This document shows positions 27,437 to 36,241 of a stretch of DNA of 64,000 bases, in pieces; position 1 is the first letter of the stretch, and each line of letters begins with the position of its first letter. The position numbers and the translations under genes are program-made. Source of the stretch: Flexivirga caeni (GTDB taxonomy: Bacteria; Actinomycetota; Actinomycetes; Actinomycetales; Dermatophilaceae). The notes under the pieces were generated by a model. It did no database searches and had not been told where the DNA came from. It worked only from the letters and a program-made list of their open reading frames with translations. The stretch covers positions 124,001 through 188,000 of the forward strand of contig NZ_RJJQ01000001.1 of assembly GCF_003724155.1 (NCBI RefSeq), read 5' to 3'.

Positions 27437-27473
27437 TGCGTCATGAGTAAACTTCCTTTTCACTCCTGACGCA
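27437..27473. promoter_or_regulatory. Inverted repeat in the CGNR / EamA divergent promoter
   Basis: TGCGTCATGAGTAA (27437-27450) and TCACTCCTGACGCA (27460-27473) pair at 12 of 14 positions around a 9-base centre. It lies 36 bp from the CGNR start and 26 bp from the EamA start, in the right place for a shared operator. Confidence 0.55.
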
Positions 27474-27499
27474 TCTTTCGAGCCGCAAGGAGTCCATCC

Positions 27500-28477
27500 A
27501 TGACCACCGACGCCCTGACCGCCTCCGGCGTTCCCGTCGACCTGCCCACGCAGGCCGATGCGCGCCCGGCGGGTCCCGGCGTCGCCACCATCGGGCTCGC
27601 CCTCGCGTCGGCCGCGGCCTTCGGCATGTCCGGCAGTCTCGCCACCGCGCTGCTGCGCAGCGGCTGGTCGCCCGCAGCTGCGGTGACGGCGCGCATCGGC
27701 CTGGCCGCGCTCGTCCTGGCCGGACCGACCGTCTGGTCGCTGCGCGGGCGATGGCACCTCCTCCGCCGCAAGGCGCTCGCCATACTCGTCTACGGCCTGA
27801 CCGGGGTCGCCGGCTGCCAGCTCGCCTACTTCAACGCGGTCCAGCACCTGTCGGTGGGCGTCGCGCTGATGCTCGAATACCTCTCGCCGGTGCTGCTCGT
27901 GCTCGGGTTCTGGGCGTGGACGCGCCGCCGCCCGGCAACGCACACCATCGCCGGCACACTGGTCTGCATCGGCGGGCTGGCGCTCGTGCTCGACGTCTTC
28001 GGCGGCGCCCGCCTGTCAGTCGTCGGCGTCCTGTGGGGCCTGGGTGCCGCAGCGTGCTCCGCGGCATACTTCGTCATCGCGGGCCGGGCGGACGACGACC
28101 TGCCGCCGCTCGCCCTCGCCGGTGTCGGTATGGCGGTGGGCGCCGTCGCGCTGTGCCTGCTCGGCGTGGCCGGTGTGCTGCCGATGCACGCGACGACCGC
28201 CGACACGACGTTCGCGGGGCAGCACGTGCCGTTCTGGCTGCCCCTCGTGGCGCTGGCGGTGATCTCGACCGCCTTCGCCTACTTCACCGGCGTCATCGCC
28301 GCCCGCGGGCTCGGCCGGACCATCGCGTCGTTCGTCGCGCTGGCCGAGGTGCTCTTCTCCGTGGTGTTCGCGTGGCTGCTGCTCGGGCAGCTGCCGCTCG
28401 CCATCCAGCTGCTGGGCGGTCTGCTGATCGTCGGCGGCGTCGTGCTGGTCCGCCTCGGCGAGCTGCGCTCCCTCTGA
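27500..28477 (+). CDS. EamA family drug/metabolite exporter
   Basis: A 325-residue protein with ten predicted membrane helices in two EamA repeats (RhaT/YdcZ type). The first repeat starts [20 protein letters not shown], and the second contains [20 protein letters not shown]. The ending [20 protein letters not shown] followed by [14 protein letters not shown] is the usual signature. It likely exports amino acids or other metabolites. Divergent from the CGNR regulator, which probably controls it. A large inverted repeat begins at its stop codon. Confidence 0.9.
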   Translation: MTTDALTASGVPVDLPTQADARPAGPGVATIGLALASAAAFGMSGSLATALLRSGWSPAAAVTARIGLAALVLAGPTVWSLRGRWHLLRRKALAILVYGLTGVAGCQLAYFNAVQHLSVGVALMLEYLSPVLLVLGFWAWTRRRPATHTIAGTLVCIGGLALVLDVFGGARLSVVGVLWGLGAAACSAAYFVIAGRADDDLPPLALAGVGMAVGAVALCLLGVAGVLPMHATTADTTFAGQHVPFWLPLVALAVISTAFAYFTGVIAARGLGRTIASFVALAEVLFSVVFAWLLLGQLPLAIQLLGGLLIVGGVVLVRLGELRSL

Positions 28478-28561
28478 TCGAGAGGACCCCAAACCGCACG
28501 AGCGGACCCCAAGATCCGCCCTATTTCGGGTCCCCTCGGCACGTTATGGGTCCTCTCGATC
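28476..28561. repeat. 86-bp nested inverted repeat between eamA and the extra nuoD
   Basis: Outer arms GATCGAGAGGACCC (28476-28489) and GGGTCCTCTCGATC (28548-28561) are perfect complements. Inside are a second GGACCCCAA and a GGGTCCCC, giving two direct and two inverted copies of a GGACCC core. The left arm overlaps the eamA stop codon, and the right arm ends 20 bp before the nuoD2 ATG. It could be a terminator, an operator pair or a small mobile element. Confidence 0.8.
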
Positions 28562-28581
28562 GGGATGGCAGACTGGCCCCC

Positions 28582-29748
28582 ATGCCCACGCCGGATCGCG
28601 AACTCACCGTCGGAGTCGGCGCCGGGGGGCTGGCGACGGCGGACATGGTGCTCAACATCGGGCCGCAGCACCCGGCCACCCACGGCGTCCTGCGCCTACG
28701 CATCACCCTGGACGGCGAGCGCATCAAGTCGGCCGAGCCGATCGTCGGCTACATGCACCGTGGTGCCGAGAAGCTCTTCGAGGTGCGCGACTACCGGCAG
28801 ATCATGGTGCTGGCCAACCGGCACGACTGGCTGTCCGCGTTCAGCAACGAGATCGGCGTCGCGCTGGTGGTCGAACGCATGCTGGGTATGGACGTGCCCG
28901 AACGCGCGACCTGGGCGCGCACCCTGCTCGCCGAGCTCAACCGGGTGCTCAATCACCTGATGTTCCTCGGCTCCTACCCACTGGAGCTGGGCGCGATCAC
29001 CCCGATCTTCTACTCGTTCCGCGAGCGCGAGGAGCTGCAGGCTGTCATGGAGGAGATCTCCGGCGGCCGGATGCACTACATGTTCGGCCGGGTCGGCGGG
29101 CTGCGCGACGACATCCCGGTCGGCTGGATCGGCCGCGTCAGTGCGGCAATCGCCGCCGTACGACGCCGCCTGCCCGATCTGGAGAGCCTGCTGGTCGGCA
29201 ACGAGATCCTGCGGGCACGCACCCATGGCATCGGGGTCGTCGACGCGAAAACTGTTGCGGCATACGGCATCTCGGGGCCGATCGCACGCGCCTCCGGCGT
29301 CGACGTCGACCTGCGCCGCGACCAGCCCTACCTCGCGTATGACGAGCTCTTCGCCCCCGGCGGGCCTGGCCGGGTCGTCACGCGCACCGACGGAGACTGC
29401 CTCGCCCGCCTCGAAGTGCTGCTGGAGCAGGTGCACGTGTCGCTCGACATCGCGCAGGCCTGCGTCGACCGGCTCGCGGCCCTGCCCGTCGGCCCGGTGA
29501 ACGTCAAACTGCCCAAGGTGCTGAAAGTGCCGGAGGGCATCGACTACTTCGCGACCGAGAACCCGCTCGGGTTCAACGGCTACTACCTGGTCTCGCGCGG
29601 CGACAAGACGCCGTGGCGGCTGAAGCTGCGTTCGGCGTCGTTCAACAACATCCAGGTCCTCGGCGAACTGTTGCCGGGGAACCTGCTGGCCGACATGGTG
29701 GCGATCCTGGGGTCGATGTTCTTCGTCGTCGGTGATATCGACAAGTAG
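28582..29748 (+). CDS. Second NADH-quinone oxidoreductase subunit D-like protein, encoded alone
   Basis: A 388-residue paralogue of NuoD. It keeps [15 protein letters not shown] with both quinone-site histidines, HRGAEKLFE, and [19 protein letters not shown]. It has diverged in [17 protein letters not shown] and ends FFVVGDIDK, where the canonical NuoD ends DPVIGGVDR. It has no N-terminal extension and no nuoB, nuoH or nuoI partner nearby. Similar lone NuoD copies occur in other actinobacteria; whether they enter complex I, a hydrogenase-like complex or act alone is not known to me. The ATG at 28582 lies after a large inverted repeat. Confidence 0.85.
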   Translation: MPTPDRELTVGVGAGGLATADMVLNIGPQHPATHGVLRLRITLDGERIKSAEPIVGYMHRGAEKLFEVRDYRQIMVLANRHDWLSAFSNEIGVALVVERMLGMDVPERATWARTLLAELNRVLNHLMFLGSYPLELGAITPIFYSFREREELQAVMEEISGGRMHYMFGRVGGLRDDIPVGWIGRVSAAIAAVRRRLPDLESLLVGNEILRARTHGIGVVDAKTVAAYGISGPIARASGVDVDLRRDQPYLAYDELFAPGGPGRVVTRTDGDCLARLEVLLEQVHVSLDIAQACVDRLAALPVGPVNVKLPKVLKVPEGIDYFATENPLGFNGYYLVSRGDKTPWRLKLRSASFNNIQVLGELLPGNLLADMVAILGSMFFVVGDIDK

Positions 29749-29821
29749 TGGGGGCGGGGCGGCATACCCGAGCCCGACGCTCACGAGTGACGGCCGAACC
29801 CGCCATTGACGCCGCTGCTGC

Positions 29822-29879
29822 ACCGTCAGCGACCGGCTCGACCGTCAGCGGCAGTTTCGACCGTCAGCGACCGCGGTCG
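29822..29879. repeat. Three tandem 19-bp repeats ending in a palindrome
   Basis: ACCGTCAGCG starts at 29822, 29841 and 29860, a 19-bp period. The last unit runs into the perfect 12-bp palindrome CGACCGCGGTCG (29868-29879), three bases before the SIS gene stop. It separates two convergent genes and may aid termination. Confidence 0.6.
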
Positions 29880-29881
29880 GG

Positions 29882-30628
29882 TCAGGCTCCGCGGATGAGG
29901 CGGTCGCCGTAGACGTCCTCGAGTTTCTGGTTGCGCTCGTGACCGCCGGGCACGTTCGCCGAGATGTAGACCGGCGGCTCCCCGGACTGCTGCAGCCGCG
30001 CGATCGTCCCAATGGTGAGCAGCTGCGCAATGAAGGCCGCCGTCAGTGACGACACCGCACCGCAGCCGACGCCGTCGACCTCCAGGGTCGTGTCACCGTA
30101 TGGCGCGAGGTTGTCGATGACCACGTCGGCGATCTCCGAAAGCCGTTTGCCGCTGGGGTGTTTCGGCTCGACGGCCGCAGTGTGCTCGAGACTGGTGACG
30201 GCGATGACCGGGTAACCGTGCCGCTTCGCCTCCAGCGCGAACCCGACGATCGACCCGTTGACGCCGGAGTTGGAGGCGATGACGATCACGTCGCCGGGAG
30301 TCGCCGGCACGAGCGCCCACAGCTTCTCGGCGATCTGCGGATCGCGCTCCAGCAGGCTGCTGCCGAGCATCGAGCGGTCCGCGTCACCGCGCAGCACCAG
30401 GTCGCGCAGCGCAATCTTGTTGGTCGGGATGAGCCCACCGGCCCGACCGGCGATCTCCATCGCGAAGGCCTCGGAGTGGCCGGTGCCGAAGACGTGCACG
30501 ATGCCGCCGTCGCCGATCGAATCGGCGAGCAGGTCGATCGCCGGGTCGAGGCCGCCGGACTCGGCGAGCGCTTCGAGGCGCTGCAACCGGGACGTCGTCT
30601 GGGCGAGGAAATCTGCTGTGTGGCTCAT
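29882..30628 (-). CDS. SIS-domain sugar-phosphate-binding protein
   Basis: A 248-residue SIS protein. It has VHVFGTGHSEAFAMEIAGRAGG, then GDVIVIASNSGVNGSIVGFALEAK and PVIAVTSLEHTAAV, the phospho-sugar-binding pattern of the UPF0309-like sugar isomerase group. It is probably a ketose/aldose-phosphate isomerase or a sugar-phosphate sensor such as for GlcNAc/MurNAc derivatives; the substrate is not decided by sequence. GGGAG lies eight bases before ATG 30628. There is no transporter or kinase beside it. Confidence 0.82.
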   Translation of the reverse strand: MSHTADFLAQTTSRLQRLEALAESGGLDPAIDLLADSIGDGGIVHVFGTGHSEAFAMEIAGRAGGLIPTNKIALRDLVLRGDADRSMLGSSLLERDPQIAEKLWALVPATPGDVIVIASNSGVNGSIVGFALEAKRHGYPVIAVTSLEHTAAVEPKHPSGKRLSEIADVVIDNLAPYGDTTLEVDGVGCGAVSSLTAAFIAQLLTIGTIARLQQSGEPPVYISANVPGGHERNQKLEDVYGDRLIRGA

Positions 30629-30687
30629 CTGCTGGCTCCCGGAGTGACTGGTGACATTGCGGTTTCGATCCTATGGCGGCGCCCCGC

Positions 30688-30772
30688 GTCCCGCACTCGC
30701 GACCGTCGCGCCATCGGGACAGGATCTGCGCCATACCGCGTCCCGCACTCGCGACCGTCGCGCCTTCGGGAC
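30688..30772. repeat. Two 33-bp palindromes with 52-bp spacing
   Basis: Units 30688-30720 and 30740-30772 both read GTCCCGCACTCGCGACCGTC, then GCGCC(A/T)TCGGGAC. Start-to-start is 52 bp, matching the other arrays. They lie in the divergent region between the SIS and acyl-CoA dehydrogenase genes. Confidence 0.88.
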
Positions 30773-30798
30773 GGGCGGGACGGGCGGGACCGGAAGGA

Positions 30799-30825
30799 CA
30801 CACTGGACACACCGGGCACACTGGA
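30799..30825. repeat. Three 9-bp tandem repeats in the acyl-CoA dehydrogenase leader
   Basis: CACACTGGA, CACACCGGG and CACACTGGA in tandem, followed by a partial CACCGAAG. They lie in the untranslated leader about 35 bp before the GTG start. Confidence 0.6.
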
Positions 30826-30858
30826 CACCGAAGAACCCACACCGATCGGAGCAATCCC

Positions 30859-32034
30859 GTGCCGGAGACCACTGCTTTCACCGAGTCACCCGAACGGCAG
30901 GCGCTGCGCGCCTCGGTGGCGGACTTCGCCGCCGGGTTCGGCGAGGACTACTGGCTGGCCTGCGCGCGCGACGGGCGCAAGACCGACGAGTTGTGGGCGG
31001 CCGCGGGACGGCAGGGCTATCTGGGCGTCGCCGTCCCCGAGGAGTATGGCGGGGGCGGTGGCGGCATCGGCGATCTCGCTGCGGTGGCCGAGGAGTTGCA
31101 GACGGCCGGCTGCCCGCTGCTGCTCATCGTGGTGTCGCCCGCGATCTGCGGGTCCATCATCGGCCGCTTCAGGACGCCCGCGCAGAAGCAGCGCTGGCTG
31201 CCCGGATTCGCCGACGGCACCCGCAAGATGGGGTTCGCGATCACCGAGCCGGACGCCGGGTCCAACTCGCACAACATCCGCACCACCGCGGAGCGCGACG
31301 ACGCGACCGGCGACTGGATCCTGCGTGGTGACAAGGTCTTCATCTCCGGGGTCGACGAGGTCCAGGACGTGATGGTCGTCGCCCGCACGACCCACAACAG
31401 GCCGGGGAAGCTGCGACCGGCTCTGTTCGTCATACCCACCGACGCGCCGGGCTTGCACTACTCCCCCATCGACCTTGGGATCCTCGCTCCCGAAAAGCAA
31501 TTCGCCGTGCAGCTCGACGACGTGCGACTGCCCGCGGACGCACTCGTCGGCGACGCCGACGCGGGCATCGAGCAGCTCTTCGCCGGGCTCAACCCGGAGC
31601 GGATCATGGCCGCCGCCACCGCGACCGGCATGGCCCGGCTCGCGCTGCGCAAGGCGGTCGCCTACACCAGCACCCGCGAGGTGTGGGGCGCGCCGATCGC
31701 GACACACCAGGCGATCTCGCACCCGCTCGCGCAGTCGCACGTCGAGACCGAACTCGCCCGGCTGATGACCCAGCGTGCCGCAGCCCTGTGCGATGCGGGC
31801 GACTTCGCGGGCGCCGGCGAGGCGGCGAACATGGCGAAGTTTGCCGCCGCCGAGGCCGCCTGCACCGCGGTCGACCGGGCGGTCCAGGCGCACGGCGGCA
31901 ACGGCCTGGCGGAGGAGTACGGGCTGGTCCACCTGATCGGCAACTCCCGGATGATCCGCATCGTGCCGGTCAGCCGCGAGATGCTGCTCAACTTCGTCGC
32001 GCAGACCGGTCTCGGGCTGCCGCGGTCGTACTGA
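30859..32034 (+). CDS. Acyl-CoA dehydrogenase family protein
   Basis: A 391-residue flavoprotein with the three-part ACAD fold. The N-terminal helices include LGVAVPEEYGGGGGGIGDLA. The middle beta domain has GFAITEPDAGSNSHNIRTTA and WILRGDKVFISGVDEVQDV. The C-terminal helices have NPERIMAAATATGMARLALR and AVQAHGGNGLAEEYGLVHLI. It catalyses alpha,beta-desaturation of an acyl-CoA of unknown chain, passing electrons to ETF. GTG 30859 has GGAG eight bases before it; the open frame upstream runs through repeats and is not coding. No enoyl-CoA hydratase or acyl-CoA synthetase is nearby. Confidence 0.9.
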   Translation: MPETTAFTESPERQALRASVADFAAGFGEDYWLACARDGRKTDELWAAAGRQGYLGVAVPEEYGGGGGGIGDLAAVAEELQTAGCPLLLIVVSPAICGSIIGRFRTPAQKQRWLPGFADGTRKMGFAITEPDAGSNSHNIRTTAERDDATGDWILRGDKVFISGVDEVQDVMVVARTTHNRPGKLRPALFVIPTDAPGLHYSPIDLGILAPEKQFAVQLDDVRLPADALVGDADAGIEQLFAGLNPERIMAAATATGMARLALRKAVAYTSTREVWGAPIATHQAISHPLAQSHVETELARLMTQRAAALCDAGDFAGAGEAANMAKFAAAEAACTAVDRAVQAHGGNGLAEEYGLVHLIGNSRMIRIVPVSREMLLNFVAQTGLGLPRSY

Positions 32035-32040
32035 CCGGAC

Positions 32041-33342
32041 CTACCGACCCAGCACCCGGTCGAGATAGGGGTTGGTGAAGACCCGCTGCGGGTCGAGCCG
32101 ATCCCGCAGCGCGGTGAAGTCGTCGAATCTCGGGTACCGCGAACGGAGTTCGGCCGCATCGAGCTCGTGCATCTTGCCCCAGTGCGGCCGGGCTCCGAGA
32201 CCGTCCAGCATCGCCCAGAACGCCTCGAAGTAGCGGCGGTGGTCGCGGGCGACATACTGGTGGATCGCGATGTAGCCGGTCTCCCGCTCGTATGCCGTGG
32301 ACAGCCACAGCTCGTCGGGGGCGGCGAAGCGCACCTCCACCGGGAAGGCCACGACCTCGACCCGGCGCTGCAGCCAGGAGCGCAACTCGCGCAGCACTCC
32401 GGGCAGCGCCGACCGGGGCACCGCGATCTCGCTTTCCCGGAAGACCACCTCCCGCTGGGAGGCGAACACGCGGTAGGACCAGTCGGTGAACTCCCGGCGC
32501 GAGAGCGCCCGCGCCGACACCTGGTTCATCGCCGGGATGATCCGGGGCGCCCGCGTCGCGGCCTTGTTGAGCACCCCGAAGAGCTTGTTGGACAGCAGGT
32601 CGTCGTCGACCCGGCTGCGCCAGGCGGGCAGCGGGGCGCGCCGGCTCTCGCCGGACACCCGGGTGTTGCGCTTGGTCAGCACCCGGTCGGTGTGCGGAAA
32701 CCAGTAGAACTCGAAATGGTCTGTGCCGTCTACGCGTTCGTCGATGCCGTCGAGCGTCTCGTCGAACGATGCGGGCGCCTCGACGGCGTGCAGCAGGAAG
32801 CTCGGCACGCACTGGATCTGCAGCGCGGTCACGATGCCCAGCGCGCCCAGGCTCAGCGCGACGGCCGGCAGCAGGTCGGCGTGCTCGGTGTCGGTGACCC
32901 GCAGCACCGAACCGTCGGCCACGACCAGTTCCACTCCCGTCAGCTGACCCGCGATGCCGGTGAAGGCGGCTCCCGTGCCATGCGTCCCGGTGGACACCGC
33001 GCCGGCGATCGTCTGCCGGTCGATGTCGCCGAGGTTGGTCATCGCCAGGCCGCGCCGCTGCAGTTCGGGACCGAGCACGTGCAGCGGAGTGCCCGCGTGC
33101 ACCCACACCCGGCCGCTCGCTTCGTCGACCGATCGGATGCCCGACAAGCGGTCCATCCGCACCAGCACGTCGGTCGGCTCGGCGATGCCGGTGAACGAGT
33201 GCCCGGCGCCGACAGCCTTCACCCGGCGACCGGAGAGCGCGCTCTCCTCGCACAGCAGCTGCAGGTGCGGCACGTCGTGGGCCATCACCACCTCGCGCGG
33301 ACGGCTGGAGACGGTCCGTGCCCAATTGCTCCACTCAGCCAA
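32041..33342 (-). CDS. FAD-linked sugar-lactone oxidase (D-arabinono-1,4-lactone oxidase family)
   Basis: About 433 residues. The PCMH FAD domain has VKAVGAGHSFTGIA, LGDIDRQTIAGAVSTGTHGT and GALGIVTALQIQCVP. The ALO C-terminal domain ends GARPHWGKMHELDAAELRSR and RVFTNPYLDRVLGR, with the HWGK catalytic-site motif. It oxidises an aldonolactone or polyol; the substrate is unknown. TTG 33342 is chosen because it gives the family start MAEWSNWARTV with AAGGG seven bases upstream. GTG 33360 is an alternative. It overlaps the upstream aldolase gene by 8 bp. Confidence 0.88.
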   Translation of the reverse strand: MAEWSNWARTVSSRPREVVMAHDVPHLQLLCEESALSGRRVKAVGAGHSFTGIAEPTDVLVRMDRLSGIRSVDEASGRVWVHAGTPLHVLGPELQRRGLAMTNLGDIDRQTIAGAVSTGTHGTGAAFTGIAGQLTGVELVVADGSVLRVTDTEHADLLPAVALSLGALGIVTALQIQCVPSFLLHAVEAPASFDETLDGIDERVDGTDHFEFYWFPHTDRVLTKRNTRVSGESRRAPLPAWRSRVDDDLLSNKLFGVLNKAATRAPRIIPAMNQVSARALSRREFTDWSYRVFASQREVVFRESEIAVPRSALPGVLRELRSWLQRRVEVVAFPVEVRFAAPDELWLSTAYERETGYIAIHQYVARDHRRYFEAFWAMLDGLGARPHWGKMHELDAAELRSRYPRFDDFTALRDRLDPQRVFTNPYLDRVLGR

Positions 33343-34513
33343 AGTTCTGCCCTTCGCCACGGTAGGTCGCCAGCCGGTCGGTGATCGCACCGTCGCGCAC
33401 CAGCAGAATCTCATTGAAGCGTTCGCACATCTCGCCGGCCTTCGCGTGCCGGAACCACACCAGGTCACCGACGGCCAGCTGCCGGGCGGCCCCGCCGCGC
33501 AGCGGTGTCTGCACTTCGCCGGCGCCCTCGGTGCGCAGCAGGTGCAGCCCTTCGGGATGCACCGGCCGCGGCGTCCGGGACGGCCCGGCGACGCCGGACG
33601 CCGAGTAACCGCCACTGAAGGTGACGGCGATGTCGGACCGTGGTTTGCGCACCACGGGCGAGGCGAAATAGGCGGCCGGACGGAGGTCGGTGCCGTCATA
33701 CCCGTCGAACAGCGTGGGGGTGAAAAGCCCTGAGCCTGCAGCGAGTTCGGTGACCGAGTAGTCCCAGTCGGCGTGCAGGCTGCCCGTGCCGCCGGCGTTG
33801 ACGAGCTCCAGCTCGGCATACTGCTCCACCGCGGCACGCACCTCGCGCCGTCGCACCCGCAGGTCCTCGGCGGACTTGCGCTTCACCAGCCGGATGGCGG
33901 GGCCGGTATCCTGCATGCCGGCGATCTGCGCGTCGTAGAACATCAGGCCGACCAGCCGGACCCCCGCGAATCCCTGTGCCACCCGGGCAAATTCAGCGGC
34001 TTCCCGCGGCGTGTGCACACTGGAGCGGTGCACGCCGAGATGGGCAGGGCCGAGGTCCAGCGAGCTGTCGACGTCGAGGCACACCCGCACCACATGCTCG
34101 CCGGCAGCGCGCTGCAGGATGCGCAGATGGTCGGGCAGGTCGGCCATGAACGTCACGCGCTCGCGCAACTCGGCATCCGCGGCCACTTCGGCGACCACTG
34201 CCGCATCCACGGTGGGATAGGCGACCAGCACGTCGTCGGCGCCGTGCTGCGCGAGCCAGCCCGCTTCGGCCGCGGAGTAGGCGAGCACGCCCTGGTATCC
34301 CGGCTCGCGCAGCACCTGCTCGATCAGCCCGCGCACGCGAATCGACTTGGAGGCCAACCGGATCGGCAGGCCGGCGGCCCGGGCACGCATCTCCTGGAGG
34401 TTGTGTTCGTATGCCGCCAGGTCGAGCACCGCCACCGGTGCGCCCACCGGACCGACCGCACCCCAGAGCGAGGGATCCGGCCTCCCACCACGATCACCGC
34501 GCGGCCTGTTCAC
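33335..34513 (-). CDS. PLP-dependent amino acid deaminase/aldolase (D-threonine aldolase-like, alanine racemase fold)
   Basis: A 392-residue protein. The N-terminal alanine-racemase-like barrel has the likely PLP lysine K56 in IRLASKSIRV, followed by GVLAYSAAEAGWLAQHG, and VCLDVDSSLDLG. The C-terminal D-serine-dehydratase-like domain contains GGYSASGVAGPSRTPRPVHP and GDLVWFRHAKAGEMCERFNE, where His and Cys typically bind a metal. Co-occurrence with the sugar-lactone oxidase downstream and a TetR gene upstream is frequent in actinobacteria, pointing to a shared catabolic pathway of unknown substrate. It overlaps the TetR gene by four bases. Confidence 0.85.
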   Translation of the reverse strand: MNRPRGDRGGRPDPSLWGAVGPVGAPVAVLDLAAYEHNLQEMRARAAGLPIRLASKSIRVRGLIEQVLREPGYQGVLAYSAAEAGWLAQHGADDVLVAYPTVDAAVVAEVAADAELRERVTFMADLPDHLRILQRAAGEHVVRVCLDVDSSLDLGPAHLGVHRSSVHTPREAAEFARVAQGFAGVRLVGLMFYDAQIAGMQDTGPAIRLVKRKSAEDLRVRRREVRAAVEQYAELELVNAGGTGSLHADWDYSVTELAAGSGLFTPTLFDGYDGTDLRPAAYFASPVVRKPRSDIAVTFSGGYSASGVAGPSRTPRPVHPEGLHLLRTEGAGEVQTPLRGGAARQLAVGDLVWFRHAKAGEMCERFNEILLVRDGAITDRLATYRGEGQNFG

Positions 34514-35112
34514 GCCTGCTCCCCGGTCGCGTCCAGCGCGCCGGCGAGCAACTGCGCGAAGAGGTCCATCACCTGCTGCGCCTGCGCGTCGTCGCTGGTG
34601 ACGATCCAGGACAGGCTGACACCGTCGGCGACCGCGATCACCAGCCGGGCGAGCACTCCGGCGTCGACCGGCAGGGAGCGCCCCAGGTCGGCGGCGTACC
34701 GCTCCAGCGCGGAGAGCACCGCGCCATACGTGTGATCGATCAGCTGCAGCGCGATCCGGCGCTCGTCCTCGTCGCCGCGCGCCAGGTGCGTCAGCAGCTC
34801 GTAGATCAGCAGCTGTCGCCGCCGGTCGCTGCCGATCTGCTGCCAGTAGGCGCGGAAGGCGGCGAGCAGCGCTTCGTGCGTCGGCAGTTGTTCCAGGTGG
34901 CCGACATCAATGACCGGTGGCTTAATGCTGTCCGCCACTGCGCCGATCAGCGCGGCCTTCGAGCCGAAGCAGTAGTGCACCGTGCCCAGCGGCACCCCGG
35001 CTTCCTTGGCGATGCGGCGGACGGTCGCCGCATCGAGGCCTTCGGCGACGGCGACGCGAACCGTCGCGTCCACGAGCTCGACGCGCCGGTCTTGTGCGGA
35101 CAGGCGAGGCAT
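34510..35112 (-). CDS. TetR family transcriptional regulator
   Basis: A 200-residue regulator with an N-terminal HTH (ATVRRIAKEAGVPLGTVHYC, about residues 29-48, then FGSKAALIGAV) and an all-helical ligand domain. It heads the aldolase/oxidase operon with ATGA coupling to the aldolase, so it probably controls that operon and itself. The small palindrome GTTGAACAAC lies at 35133-35142, 21 bp upstream of the ATG, a possible operator. Confidence 0.9.
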   Translation of the reverse strand: MPRLSAQDRRVELVDATVRVAVAEGLDAATVRRIAKEAGVPLGTVHYCFGSKAALIGAVADSIKPPVIDVGHLEQLPTHEALLAAFRAYWQQIGSDRRRQLLIYELLTHLARGDEDERRIALQLIDHTYGAVLSALERYAADLGRSLPVDAGVLARLVIAVADGVSLSWIVTSDDAQAQQVMDLFAQLLAGALDATGEQA

Positions 35113-35175
35113 ACGCCGAGTCTAGTCGCGGAGTTGAACAACCGTCCATGAAAATGGGCGAAGAGAAACCCCACC

Positions 35176-36171
35176 TCACGCGGTGCGGGATGCCACCTGC
35201 CCGGGCAGGTCGCGCAAAACCAGCACTGCGTCCCCGTCGCCCAGCGGGTCGAGCAACCGCACCGCTTGCTCCGCGACCGCGTCGGTATGACGACGAGCCT
35301 GCTCCAGCGCGGGGTGAGCGCGCAACAGCGCCAACGCTTCCGCGTGCTCCGCATCATCGGTCAACGGGTGCGACAGCAGCGACTTGAGCCGCTCGTCGGC
35401 GCGATCCTGCGAAGCGCGGACGTAGAGCACCGGGAGCGTGGTCACACCTTCGCGCAGGTCGGTGCCGGGCGTCTTGCCGGACTCATCCGAGACGATGTCG
35501 AGCACGTCGTCCGACAACTGGAAGACCATGCCGACGAGTTCGCCATACTGGCGCATGATCTCGACCGTCTCGGGCGGGCAGCCGCCGAACATCGCGCCGT
35601 AGCGGGCCGCGGTGGCGATCAGCGAACCCGTCTTGTCGGCGAGCACGCCGAGATAGTGCTCCATCGGGTCAGCGCCGGCCGGAGCCTGCCGGTCGTCACG
35701 TATCTGCCCCGCGCACAGCCGCACGAAGGTCTGCGCCTGGATGCGGGCCGCCTCGCTCCCGAGTCCGGCCACGATCTCCGACGCGCGGCCGAAGAGCAGG
35801 TCGCCGACGATGATCGCGGTGATGTTGTCGTATGCCGCATTGACGCTCGACTTGCCGTGCCGGCGCTCCGCCGCGTCCATGACGTCGTCGTGGTAGAGCG
35901 AGGCGATGTGCGTCAACTCGACGCCGACCGCCGCGTCCACGACCGCGTCGTTGACGCCGGCCCCGAGCTCCGAGGCGAGCAGCGTCAGCAGCGGGCGGAA
36001 CCGCTTGCCGCCCGCCAGCAGGTGCTGTGACGCACCTGCGATGAACTCGTCCTCGTGCTGCACGACCTCGGTCAGCCGGGCGTCGACCGCGGCCAAGCCG
36101 TCGGTCAGCCGGTCGCTGAGCGCCTGGCTGGCCGACGGCATCAGCGTGGCCGGCCGACTCATGACAGCCAT
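35176..36171 (-). CDS. Long-chain all-trans polyprenyl diphosphate synthase
   Basis: A 331-residue E-prenyl synthase. The first aspartate-rich motif is DDVMD (95-99) and the second DDVLD (near 222). KRFRPLLTLLASELG precedes and GKTPGTDLREGVTTLPVLY follows. A small residue (Ala) five positions before the first motif suggests a long product, as needed for a menaquinone side chain. It sits 70 bp after nuoN on the same strand and corresponds to grcC1 in the M. tuberculosis menG/menJ region. ATG 36171 (MAVMSRP) or 36162 (MSRP) are both possible. Confidence 0.93.
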   Translation of the reverse strand: MAVMSRPATLMPSASQALSDRLTDGLAAVDARLTEVVQHEDEFIAGASQHLLAGGKRFRPLLTLLASELGAGVNDAVVDAAVGVELTHIASLYHDDVMDAAERRHGKSSVNAAYDNITAIIVGDLLFGRASEIVAGLGSEAARIQAQTFVRLCAGQIRDDRQAPAGADPMEHYLGVLADKTGSLIATAARYGAMFGGCPPETVEIMRQYGELVGMVFQLSDDVLDIVSDESGKTPGTDLREGVTTLPVLYVRASQDRADERLKSLLSHPLTDDAEHAEALALLRAHPALEQARRHTDAVAEQAVRLLDPLGDGDAVLVLRDLPGQVASRTA

Positions 36172-36241
36172 CCGGGCCCCGCACACGTGGCCCCGATACG
36201 GCCCGCCCCAGGGGGCTCGCCTACTCGACCGACGTGACTGC

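Noticed and set aside
27751-28581. Fusion of an upstream open frame to the second NuoD
   Set aside because: The upstream part is an out-of-frame shadow of the EamA gene; NuoD2 starts at ATG 28582 after the inverted repeat.
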